A stretch of 64,000 bases of DNA from Oopsacas minuta (taxonomy: Eukaryota; Porifera; Hexactinellida; Lyssacinosida; Leucopsacidae), in assembly GCA_024704765.1 (NCBI GenBank), contig JAKMXF010000044.1, positions 434,001 through 498,000 of the forward strand. The letters are read 5' to 3'. Of this stretch, positions 1 through 12,600 are shown piece by piece. Within the stretch, counting starts at the first letter, position 1. Each line of letters opens with the position of its first letter. The notes beneath the pieces are model-generated. The model saw only the letters and a list, made by a program, of their open reading frames with translations, ran no database searches and had not been told where the DNA came from. Position numbers and translations under genes: made by a program.

Positions 1-22
1 TTAATAATATCCCTTATTATAG

Positions 23-106
23 ACTGTTGTATGACAGAACAACTACTTTGTATAACCATATCCATGGTTATGGTTATACAAGGTAGTTGTTCTGTCATAC
101 AACAGT
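23..106. repeat. Near-perfect 38-bp inverted repeat (foldback)
   Basis: The arms 23-60 and 69-106 are reverse complements with one mismatch, around an 8-base spacer that contains CCATGG. The flanks show no clear target-site duplication. It resembles a foldback or MITE remnant upstream of the phosphatase gene. Confidence 0.85.
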
Positions 107-675
107 ACTAATAATCTTATACTTAGCATTATTTATCCTTTGATTATTTGATTAATTTACTTTCATTTAATTAGTTTTGTGATCTACATGTTTTTGTTTT
201 TCAAGCCAGCTAGATTAGAAATCCAAAATTTTACATTACGAACGAACCTGCCATCTTGGCCGTGTGATTCCTGTGATATATATTTTGCACGCTAACGTAA
301 TGTTTATTTATAAATGATTAGTAATAGTTCTTTCTAGTCAAAATTTGAGATTTTTAAAATTAATATATAATCAATTTTAATCATTACGCCCACAAGAATT
401 GCCTTAAATATTATTGTCATATCATTATTACATTTGAGGTTAATTGATGTAAACTGTTAATGCCATACAAATTGCATTATCTGAATTATGAATATTATTG
501 TATTGATTATTGATGCTCTAATTAATATACATAATTACACAACCCCAAATTTGTATTTATTCCAGACCAACCTATAATATTTACTGTATGTAATATTTTG
601 TTATTTTATATGATAATATTCCAATTATGTAATTCATTGTTCAATTATTTATTTTCTGTTTAATCTATAGCAAAA
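107..675. other. AT-rich upstream region of the phosphatase gene
   Basis: No convincing coding exon or RNA gene is visible. The DNA is very AT-rich and leads into the first coding exon at 676, so it presumably holds the promoter and 5' UTR, but I cannot point to a specific promoter element. Confidence 0.4.
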
Positions 676-3600
676 ATGGGGGTATTCAGACTGATCACTG
701 TTTCTCTTTTATTTGCGGTAGGTTGCCTCTCTATTTTCAATATTTTCACATTAGTAGAAAACTTCAAATGTTTTACTCTTTTGGCGGCCAAAATTCCACA
801 TTGACTGGAATTTGTTCGTTACAAAATGAGACATGGGATTTTCTTCATATGGTGTACATGATTTTTTCACGACCAAATTGTCGCTATCCAACAATAGAAA
901 TTCATAGGTACTTGAGGTTGTTGACAATTTCTATCCAAAGTATCTCACTCAAATATTCCTTTCGCTTGTTATCCAAAATTCGAAATCATTGAGTTTCCAT
1001 ATTATGTAGGAGTTAAGCTCTGTTTCCCTTTTCTAAAAGTACGTACGTGGTATATAGCTATGATACGTACGTATAATTATCTCTCTAAAATCTTAATTTC
1101 CGTGGATATAGACTATAGAGGGATTTTCTATAACCTGAGGCTGTTGGGTAGACGTAGATTCCGTAAACTCCTTCTTGCTACAGGTTTTCTTTCACTGTGC
1201 TCATGCTACTCTGGTTTATCCATTTTCCGTAGCTCTAATTGTATTACATAAATGTTTTGGAACTATCCACACATGAGTTGATTGTTTTGTTTATATTGTG
1301 TAACCTCGTTATACGAAAACCAAGGACGGTCAAATTTTGTTCTTCTTATCCAGAGTCTGTATTAACCAGACTCACTCGCGGGCTCTATCAACTCATTTTC
1401 TTGAATGAGTTTTTAATCCCGGGATTCCCGATCCCCAAACCCGGTGCATTAATCCCGGATGACAATCTACATTTCCGACAATGGGAAATTAGGGGACATT
1501 GGGCTAATACGGATAAAGGACAAAGGTCTACTGAAACAGGTTTGAATTTAATACGAAACAACCTGTAAATAATTTGGCATAGAAATTGAAAGGATATTAT
1601 TGATTTATTGCCATCGAAAGTTCACAAACCACTGTTTGCAACTATGAAAAGTTGATGCAGATCGTGCGTTATGTACTTACCAAAAACCAGTGATTTAGAA
1701 TTTGACTTTATTATAATACTTTTTTACAAGTACTGCACTGTCAGGAATAATTTGAATAAATCACAGAAGTTGCACTCTATTTAGTATATTATATTATCTT
1801 ATTGTTTAAACTTAGATAGACAATCAATCTGAACTCTGTAAATAATAATATTTACAATTTTTGTAATACATTGAGGAAAGATAAGTGATACATTGTTGTA
1901 ACTTTTGGAAAAATCTATCCTTGAGATTTGCCTAGGATCAATTGAATTTCACAAGTTTTTGAAACGAAGCGGATGGCTAACAGGAATTCTACCCATCAAC
2001 ATAATGGTGATTAGTCTGTATTTCGTTATGAATCACTGATAACTTCAATTTCTACAAAACTTTAAAGTGAGATGGTGTTCAAATCCGTGAGACTTGACAA
2101 CTCTGGTGATACTAATCCCGGGATTAGAAACCCTACCTGTAGTATATACGTATAAGGACTGTCACCAAATATTATATGGCCTGGCCCTCTGTGTGAAATA
2201 GAAGTACAACTTGATATCCAGGATATGACCATAATGTAGATATCTATGGACATCTATATCCTTGGCGAGCATGATAGATAATGGTTAGAGACAATGATTT
2301 TTAGCAAATTATCTACGATTTCTTAAAGAATTACACTGAAGAACTGCATGCCAATACATCTCTCAATTTGATACTTGAAATAATAGCATGAACTTGTGGG
2401 TTAATCTAAATATAGAAGTGGTTCTTATTAGTAATTAACCTAGTTCCGCTTTGGGTAGGTTGTAAGGAATTTGCTCTCATTGTGAAGTTTGTCAATTACA
2501 TCTGTATCTGATACTGATATCTGAATATAATGACTAATGTGAATCTTTTTCTTATACATATAACCAAATATGTCAAGAATCTGTAACTGAACATTCCACA
2601 AGCACCAGCCATGAACAATAGCTGTGGTCATGCTTGTACTAGTCATAGTCAAGTTTCATTTTTCTAACTAAATATCTCTTTTAATAATGCATGTATCCTC
2701 GGTTGTTTATTGAAACAATTCATTTTGGTTATTTCCAGCACTTCCTGTGGCCTTAAAGATCGAAATATTTCATATTGTCATCATTTGTATATTCAAATTT
2801 CCCATTTTTTGTTTACGTTAATGAAGTGGATTATGGTTATGGATATTCTCGTTTAGTGGTTATGAATTTGTTGTGAACAAATTGAAGACCAATTCAGTTT
2901 CATATAATTTCATTCAATTGCGTTCCTTCTTATGCGTATTTAAATGTTTACTAATTTAGGGATTTGGTAATCCAGCATTACCTCTATTTAGATTTAACCT
3001 TATCTTTGAATTTTAACTGATGTATTTATCTTTAGGTATCATCCTTTGCCTTCGCTCAAAGCAGTTCAAACTCTGATCCTTTTAGTTTAATTTTATCACA
3101 ATGCTGTGGACTAACGATCCCTACTCCCACCGTATCATCTAGTAATATGGTTAGTTGGAATATTCAACATTTTACGATGCTTATAATGAAGTATTCCAAT
3201 GACCCGGAAATGCTTCTATGTACTTAGTATAAATTGTGAAAACTTCCTTTGTCTGGTTAGAACGACCTCCACTTTTAACGAAATGAAACCCGACCACAGG
3301 AGTTCACGTCGTTATAAAATATTGATTCCTAAGTCTAACCCTTTGATAATTTCATAAAATAATGAGATAATGTCGCCCGCCCGCATGCTTAGATGGACAT
3401 GACGAGCAGTGGAGCTGAAACAAGTTTCTCATCAACCGGCTCTAACATTTCAATTATTTCCTCTCTGTAAATAGAATATCTCAGTAGTTTCAATTCTTAT
3501 GAGGGGTATGACATCACGCGAAATAAGCACTAATTAAGCTATACATTTTGCCTGGTGACTATACTATGTCTGACGTCATATAATTGATAATCTGATACTT

Positions 3601-6600
3601 ATTCGAAGTTGCTATATTAATGAATATACGAGCTTTAAATTCAATATAATTTTTAGAAAAATGCGTTTACAATTCATGAAAAAGCTATGATGAATGTATT
3701 TTGTTTTTACAATACTAAACACATTCCAATAAACTTTCATGTTATCTATCAACCGTTAATTATACTTCCTTGTAAATTATTCAGCTTATTATTTCAATGC
3801 AAACGTGTAATTATATTTATTCCATAACATGTACACCACTGGTTTAATAACTAACCTGATTGAATGGATGTTAAATATGCTGCTTTTAATCAGCTGAGCA
3901 TTGACAAATTCGTCGCCTGAGCTTCACAATATTATAAATATAAATGGACTAACGCACGTCATGCTGGTTAAATATTCGCTTGTTTAAAATGATCTCACCA
4001 ATCACTAATTGGTGATTCGAATAAGAAATAGATACTTGCATTGCACTGAATAGTTATAAACCACTAACTTTAGCAATATATTGAATAATTTCATTTCTTA
4101 ACCGAAGTAATACCTTTTCCAATGTATTGTCTAGCAGAGGTTTATCGTAGCGTATATAGACTTTGTGGTGCATATTTAATATCCGATATGACTACCCTTT
4201 AAGGAATTTATCATACTAATTATAGTATTGAGGTTAATTTGTATATTATTACGAATACTCGATTTAATTAGAGGGTAAATCTTACCTGTAGAACTATTCA
4301 GTTTGTCCTCTGTTATGTGATAATTACGGTAGAACTTGGATAAGACGTATTCCTTCGGAAACAAAATGTACGTACTATCCGAGGGTATGTCTCATCATAA
4401 TAGATATTGTATTAAAATGAGTTTGGTTTGAAAGAAGTACGTATTGTAGACTCCGCTGAATAGGGTCACGTCGTGACCAGGCCATTTGGACCCGGTTAAG
4501 CGGAATATGGGTGTTAGTCCGATAACCAGTTGATCTATTAAGCCGAGTCTACTCTATTAACTGAGTTCTAATGTATTAGAAATTTGATCTTACATATTTG
4601 TAGTCCTACCAATACTGTTCAGATTTACGATTCAACACGACTATTAACGCAACATTATGTAATAAAGACGTGACAGAACTCAAACAGTGTATTTCTGTTG
4701 AAGCAATAAATCAAGGTTTTGTTATACAGAATATAAACAGAACTGTGAGTCTATATTATCAGCTGTTTGTTATTTACATATTAATGCAATACGATAAGTA
4801 TTATAGATTTTGGGGATTTTCTTCATAGAACGTTTGTGTTTTTATACAAATATTCTTCCAAAGGTTACCACATACAGTGGTGTTTGCCTATTAAAAGTTT
4901 ATTCCAGGACATACGTGGGATACATTTAGCAATTCAAATAGTTTTCTCAAAGGAAGATCGTGTAATATCTATGAAATTCTTGCAAAATACGACTTGCTAA
5001 TAGGAAATCTCTACAATGTACACCAAAATTTATATTTCATCATTATTCTATTCTTTTGTTATAAATTGCATCTTTGTATCAGTATTAGATTATCTCGTTA
5101 TTTCATAATACAAATTGCTAGCTATATTATAGAAAACTCACAATACTAGAAATTCTAGGGTTAATTTTAATTATTAACTTCTGTTTGATTATTTGAGGCT
5201 AACGTCATAGATTCGGTCATATATGGGTATGTTTGCTTTGTTAAATTTTTCTTCAAACATAATGTAGCTTTATCTCATTTACATACTGTCTAGTCAACAA
5301 ATAAATGCAAATATTAAATTTAAATACTCAAACCGTAATTACATACATGTAATTATGTTTTATGATATGTATATACCATTGATTATATCCTGGGAAAATG
5401 TGAAAAACATTCATTTAATTTTGATGAATACAATTCGTTACTCAGCTGGTGTATATAATCCATTATTCACATCGTCCACTCAACAATTTGGTTAATGATT
5501 ACATGGCATTTTATATTTTGTTACAACAAGCACATATTGCTATCTCCTTCATCATAGACGTCCGGCCCACTTCAGTCCAACCAGTTGGGGACCCCAGCCC
5601 CTAGTTACCCAACATCGATGTCCCTGTCCCTGTCCTTGTCCTGCATACTGCCTGGAAACACAATGGTGTTATATAATTATTAATAATATTAGATGTTACA
5701 TCAGTGGTTCTCAACCTTTTTACCCTAGTGACTCCAGATACTTAGAATTGAGGGTATTCGACCCCTTGTTTTTATTGACTCTTTACTTCCTTTTTGGGAC
5801 ACAGTTTTCTGGGGCACTGTGCCTCTATATTTGTGGATCAATACCACAATGATTGGAAATCTGTACTGTAACTAATATTCCATATCATAAACATGTGGAT
5901 TTTTATGTAATTACGATCACTTCAAAAATAATTATATGATGAAGTCTATGTATATGAGCACAGGGACGCTCCAGGATTTTGCATACCCGGGGAAAATCTG
6001 GGGCAAAATCATATTATATAATGGGCCAGTGGTGGTCTGAGGATGTGTCAAATCCTGGAGAAAATGCCCCGTTTGCCTCACCCTGGGACCACCACTGTAT
6101 GAGCATACAATAATTTTGTGAAGAAATTATGTGTCAACTGTACTTCAACAAATTGAAGCCCATTAGTCCAGTACATACCTTCCAACCGTCCAGAAATCTC
6201 GCCCTTTTTCCAGACCTCGAGGGATTGACTCTAACTGTCCAGGGAATTCACTTAGATCAGGTCTATTGTGTTTTAATATCATAAAAACAATAATTAATCA
6301 TTATTGGATCAGTTCTACGTTCTAGTTAGTATTTTTGTTATTCATAGCGAACAAAATAGTTTAGAATTCAGATCATATACTACTAAAATCTGTAAGGAAA
6401 TATATTAATTTATCATGACAGAATTTGAATTTCTAGGCGAACGAGCGTAGCGAGCAAGAAACATTTCCAGAAGTCCCGAGATTTTACACAAAATCTAGGA
6501 GAAAATTTGGGATCGATGTGACAAAGGTTGGAGGGTATGCCGGATCTTGCGGCGTAAAGAGTTTATATAGGACCTAGGCCCCGTGCATGGACCCTCGGTA

Positions 6601-9600
6601 TGCTCAATACGCCTCCTTCAATTTTCCTAGAATTTTATATACTGTGGTTGCATAAGTCTATCAAGTGACTAAGGATTGCAATAGCGACCCCGAGGTTGGG
6701 AACCACTGTGTTACATCCTTGTATTAAACATTTTAAAATGGTATTCAGAATACATAAAACGCTGTACTCTGTATTAATTCTCACTTGACACTTGTCCTGT
6801 TGTCCGAAACTTGTATTTATCTATATCCCAGTTAAGATTCCAGCATTTTCATTCTTTTTATCAATTATCACGAACTGAAAATTTTTTGGACTATAATTCG
6901 GATACCCTGAGTTGCACTGTACTTACAAAAGCGTTGAAAACAAGACAACAAGAAATGACCGCCCCCTCGAACAAGATTTGTTTACGATATTCCTTGAATT
7001 TCTTCTATTTGTACAATTTAGAATTTCAATCCCTCAATTAATTATCCCATTTATCTATACACATATATGTTCCTAGATAATATGGCATACGAATCTGAAT
7101 CTTTATGTTTGTTACTAGGGTTAGGAATTTCCCATTTCGTTGTTTGAGGTTTTGAATAGTTTACAATCATTCAAACTTGCTTTGTATGACCTCTATTTGA
7201 TAACCACTGTAACTAGCTGTATGAATCAGCTATATTAATATGCAATGAAAATACATTGTATTGTACACAGTCGTGTATATTCCAATTTGTATAAATACTA
7301 TGTGAAAGCTGGAATATATTATTACAGAATTATTTGAAATATTATATTTACGATCTTTTTAAATCTGTTATTAGAATAACATCATTGATATCATCTACAC
7401 ATACAATTGCAATACATACATTCTCTTCTGGATTTTTGTTGTTGTCGTATTTCTTTTCCTCTGCATTATCCCAGTTATCTTGGTGAGTTACTAGATAATT
7501 ATTTATATTATTTGTTAATTGTTACCCTCTCTATAATTCTATGGTCATAAGGTTCATTGGTCATTAACCTATTAAACTAATGAAGTTCAGTTTCTGAGAT
7601 ATATACCGTGTCGGATCACTCAAATGAATTTCTCACTACGGTTAGTCTTAGATATATTATCGAGTTTGTGAGGAACTTGTTTGACCAGTCCTCACGAATA
7701 TCGTTATTGTTTGTTTCGTATTATAATTCAGGTATAGGCGTATGAAGATACTTACTCGCTAATTTGTCTTTATGCTCTAATATCATAGCTCTATTTTGCC
7801 ATATATTATATTATTATTGAAAATTCGATATTATCTATTTTGTTGTCATAAATTAATAAGATTTCTTCAATGGAATCCTTGCTGAAATGAAACAAGTTTT
7901 GACACTTTTGATGCAATAATTTGTTCGTACATTATATACAATATATCATGCTTACCAATTCTTTACAATCTATTAAAATGCTATTTCAATGGCATCGTCA
8001 AAGATTAATTCATACATACAAATATTCAGTTTATCCCCATCTCACAGACAGAATGTTTTCTAGTTTGAATAATGCGAGTAATTTTCAACATGCTTTGACT
8101 TAGACATGTCCCATGTTTTCTTATTATTGTATAATAAATAGCTAATATCACCTGGTTAATATTGTTAACTTGTCTCATGCACTGCGTTGGATGATCTGAT
8201 TTATACAATTTGCTTGTTTTGCTACTCCATTAGTATTCGGTTAATATTCTGCTTGTGGCTTGTAACTAGTCCAAACTCGCCATCATTATTGCACAAAGCT
8301 TTAGCACATGACATGTCTGCCATATTCTAGCTAGTGAATAATATATATTATTCAAATCAATGACTACTAATTTTATGAGCAGATGTGTATCTTTATTCAT
8401 CATTAAATCTACGCTCATATTAATTGATAATCTCTCTCACCACATCAAATTTTCAAGCTAGATAAATGCATGGCTGTTTCTACAGTCTAAACAAATTTCC
8501 TCTGAGTCCACATCGATTTAGCCCTAATAATCAGTTTTGTATTGGTAAATTTTAGATTTCTTGTTTGGGAAACACAAATATGAAAGTGCACGTTACTAGA
8601 GTTATACGACTCAAATCGCGATATTTCTGAGTTCTGAAGAATAATCCCGATCTCAAAGTGGATCGTGATATCTTATAACTTACAGATTGCTAAGAAATTG
8701 AAACTATACTAATTCTCTAATTATACGTATATGCAATATTGTAATTATTCTAATTATCATAACTGATGCCATATAATTATACTCGAAAAGCAAGAATTAT
8801 TCTCAAACATTGTGATTTATTAAAGGATACTAGGCCCATGATTGGATCGTAAATCTAATCATGGTCCTAGCATCCAGGATTGGAACCGGAAATACGATAC
8901 ATAGAATTCTTTTAGTCTGAATCTTATATGATATTCACAATCAACCCAATTTACCTTATTGATTTCATCTGAACATTCCACATGTTGTACACACAAATTT
9001 GGGTTTTTTTTGTGGTAATATAATTGCAAGTTTGGCATTTTACCTCAGCAGATCATTCATTTTCAAGGATTGATCGTGTAGTTTGATACCAACTACTGTT
9101 CGCTCAATTTGCCTTGATTAGTTTCTGAAGTTGAATAGTCATCATACACTCAACCACACTTTTAAAACTGCTTTTTCAAGTTCAAATTCCTAATCTTCTC
9201 TGACATTCTTGAACTACTTTTGTGGTTGAATTTCTATAAATCAAGTTACAATTTAAAAATAGAAAAATTGAAGTTTTCCAAAATTATATTCGAATTTTAA
9301 AGTTACATTGATACACATTAGTGATAAGAACTCTGTCATTTGCAGCCTCCTCCTTATCATTCAATGTATTATGTACGTTAGTATAGGTTGCTCTCGCCGT
9401 TCGTGAGTTTGCGTTTCGATTATTCGCGGAAATTATTTCGTGTCTCGTTTTACCGTTCGCGATGTATTTCCTTGATTATTCGCGGATTTTGTTATGTCAG
9501 TTTGGTAAAACATTTTGCAATTTTTATATTTTGTATCCATTGCTATGGCAAAATGTGTTTTGTGGTATTTTAATCACGTGAAAACAGAAACTTCTTATTA

Positions 9601-12600
9601 AACATAAGCAAATTTACCCTCTTATTCTCACACGAGTAATATTTTTTAACTCAGTGAATTCAGTTAACCTCTTTCTAACTCATAATTATTGCTTAATTAT
9701 ACTTTCCGATCATATCTAGCATTACTTATTGTTGTCTGTCATTTGCAATCTAGGGATGTAACCCCACTATTCTCATTGAACTAACGTCTTACCGTTCGCG
9801 ATTTTGTCATTCGCGACAATTCTCAGGAATGTAACCCCGCGAACGGCGAGGGCTACTTGTAATACACTTTATTGAACTATCGATGAGTGACGGATAATTA
9901 TTAAACAAATTTGTAGCCGCACCATTCCAAGTTTCCAACCCTGTGTTAAGTCCAAAATCTGATTTGATTTCTTAGCCACATCCCATATCCTGGATAGGAC
10001 GCTGCAATCTTATTCATAATATTTTAACGAACTTCATGGTATAATCTAACTATTTAATATATCTCAGACCTGTGCGAATGAGTTCGTTCCAATCTTACGA
10101 ACTCCCCTCTGCATACTGGCTTGTGATTTATTAATTAATAACGGATTTTTCAGCTAATACATATCCCTAATGGTATTTTAATCCAATGCTATGGCCCTGG
10201 TATGAACATCTGTTACGTCTCTGAGTTAGAATATGCCGCTATGATCATTTCAAAAATTTATATTATATAGAATTCGAATATGAGTTCCCTTATTGTTTTG
10301 AATTCTTAACGACTCATTTGTATAGAAGGAAGAATTTATCACATTCCTGCGTGCATGGATTCTAAACAGTTCGGTATATGAATAAGAAAAGCCATTCAAA
10401 TATTGTACACGTAGCTTCATTATATTATAGAAGGAGTTGTGGTTTCTCAAAGGTTATGTCCTATTTTTGGCCATAGAATTCTCTACATCGTGTGCACGCA
10501 AGGCTGCCTCGTGTTACATATTTGTGATTATTATGAGAATCTCTATTCAGTTATACAACAATCCTTTCATATTTTCACATATAAATAAAATGCAAAAACT
10601 ATTTATTCTATTTTCTATTACGCTACTTTTCACGATATATTTGAAAAGCTACCCTCCTATCCTCCCATAGGTTGCAGTTATAATCTGTATTATCATGCAA
10701 AATCAACGTAAACGGAAGTTACATTTACGCGGGATTCCCTGTCAAGAGGTTAACATCCTCACAGTTGAAAATGGGATGGAACACACGAACAAACGTACCG
10801 GTCTAAACAGCTCTGAAATAGATGGAGATGCTCGGATTCATTCAGGAAATTTAAGCACTGAAGCTTATCAGAATAACGCAATATCTTCAGTTCCATCTCG
10901 CCTAGAGGAAAATTGTTATTCCTTCACTTCACACTTTACAGAAGCAACCAGTACATTCGTGTATGAAACATCCAACCACTTCGATTTTAGTCCCCCTAGA
11001 AGCCCTGCTCCTGTCAGTCATAAATCCAGTGTGTTTACATTTGATCTTCCTGACAGGTTGGAACATGAAATGTCATCTGTCATAGAACCTATAACTCCTG
11101 CTAATCTACTGGAGGATATACCTGCATTCTCACTTATTCGGGCAGACTCTCTTGTCCAGAATGACCCTGTCAGTTTATCTCAGTGCTTATACCAACGTTC
11201 TCAATCAGCTTGCGTTAGGTTTGTTGCTACAATTCTTAGACTTAATGATTACAGAATTGCAACAAATTCACCAATTAATTAATAAATATGAAATTCCTAT
11301 ACTAGTTAACCTGAAATTATTTCGAATACTAACATGATATTTAAAGCAGTTAATTAACTCCTATAATATAAATATTATCATATTTGGCGATATTATCTGA
11401 TTTTGCCATGCGTAATCAAAAGCAATTTTGTCTTTATCAGGATTAAAATATTTTCTGTTTGTGGTATGTCGCAATTCTCTTTATTACCCAATCTTAAAAT
11501 TCGTAACTAGTTATTAATCTATCACCATTAATACGTGCTGTATTTCAAACAGATTTTTTATTCAGTGGTGAATTAATAAGCGTTTTCAATCGACCGCAGA
11601 CTTTCATAAACAATTGTCTATCTCTCCATAAATCATAAAGAATGCATTCTTTCCTTGATTGTACCTTTAAATACCATTGAATCTACAATAAATGTATAGA
11701 GTTAATTTCATTTAGCTCAGAAGATATGAACTCTCAACAACTGGGTTTGCGCAGAGGAATACAATTGAAACTTGATCTAACATACGAAAACCAAACCGAT
11801 TTATCTTCAAATGAAAAAAGGTAGGTATACTCATACGCAATGTTTGTATATATAGAATTGTAGATTACTCTGTGTACACATTATCCTGATATCTTTGGTT
11901 CTTTCTTGTACTTTGATCGAAAAGATAACTAAGTAATTTTCTTTTGAGGATATTTGTGACAATCCTGTAACCTATGTCTCTTAAATTATTGAAATTAATA
12001 TTAAAACAGGACACAATCATTGTTTTCAGAAAGTAACTTTCTGTCTATTTTGGTATCAAATGACAGTAACTCCACCTGCTCATGCTTGTACGTGTATTTA
12101 CGTGGTTCTTTATTTCTCATGAGTTTAATACAATTGGTCACAAGTCTTTTTTATGACGGATAATCATTACAATATTGTTTACTTTGCTGGCATAATTACA
12201 AACCCATAGACAATTGTATCTCATTCTTAGCTGTAAGCATTTATTTTGAATATTAATCTAAAAATGTAATAACAAAAGTGTTTATTTCCAGTTAGTTCCA
12301 ACTATCAAAAATTTAATAATGTATTTTTGGCTGTACAACAGCTGGCTGTAATTCTATCTACACTGTTTTGTAAGCCTTTTAACCATTAGATTGTTTATTC
12401 TCAATTTACCTTTAGTTTAAATCTGAGTAGAAGAATCAGTGCGGAGCAGCTTATACAGATTCTGACTAATGAGGAAGATCTATCAACTGAATATTCTGTA
12501 AGTTTTCTTCTTTCCTTCTATTCTTATGTTATTTAGATAAGCGAACTATTTACACAAATCTAACCATTTCTGGACACAACTAGTTACTTTTAACTGGAAG

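Noticed and set aside
723-992. 89-codon open stretch overlapping the first phosphatase intron
   Set aside because: It starts at TTG, directly after a good splice donor at 718, and has no domain.
6027-6096. Mirrored CAGTGGTGGT/ACCACCACTG words inside the hAT MITE
   Set aside because: Too short, with no flanking duplication; could be internal structure of the larger element.
6811-7041. Possible extra phosphatase ectodomain exon after a TCCCAG acceptor near 6831
   Set aside because: The only available donor (GTACTTAC) is weak and the peptide shows no cysteine pattern like the accepted exons; left out of the model.
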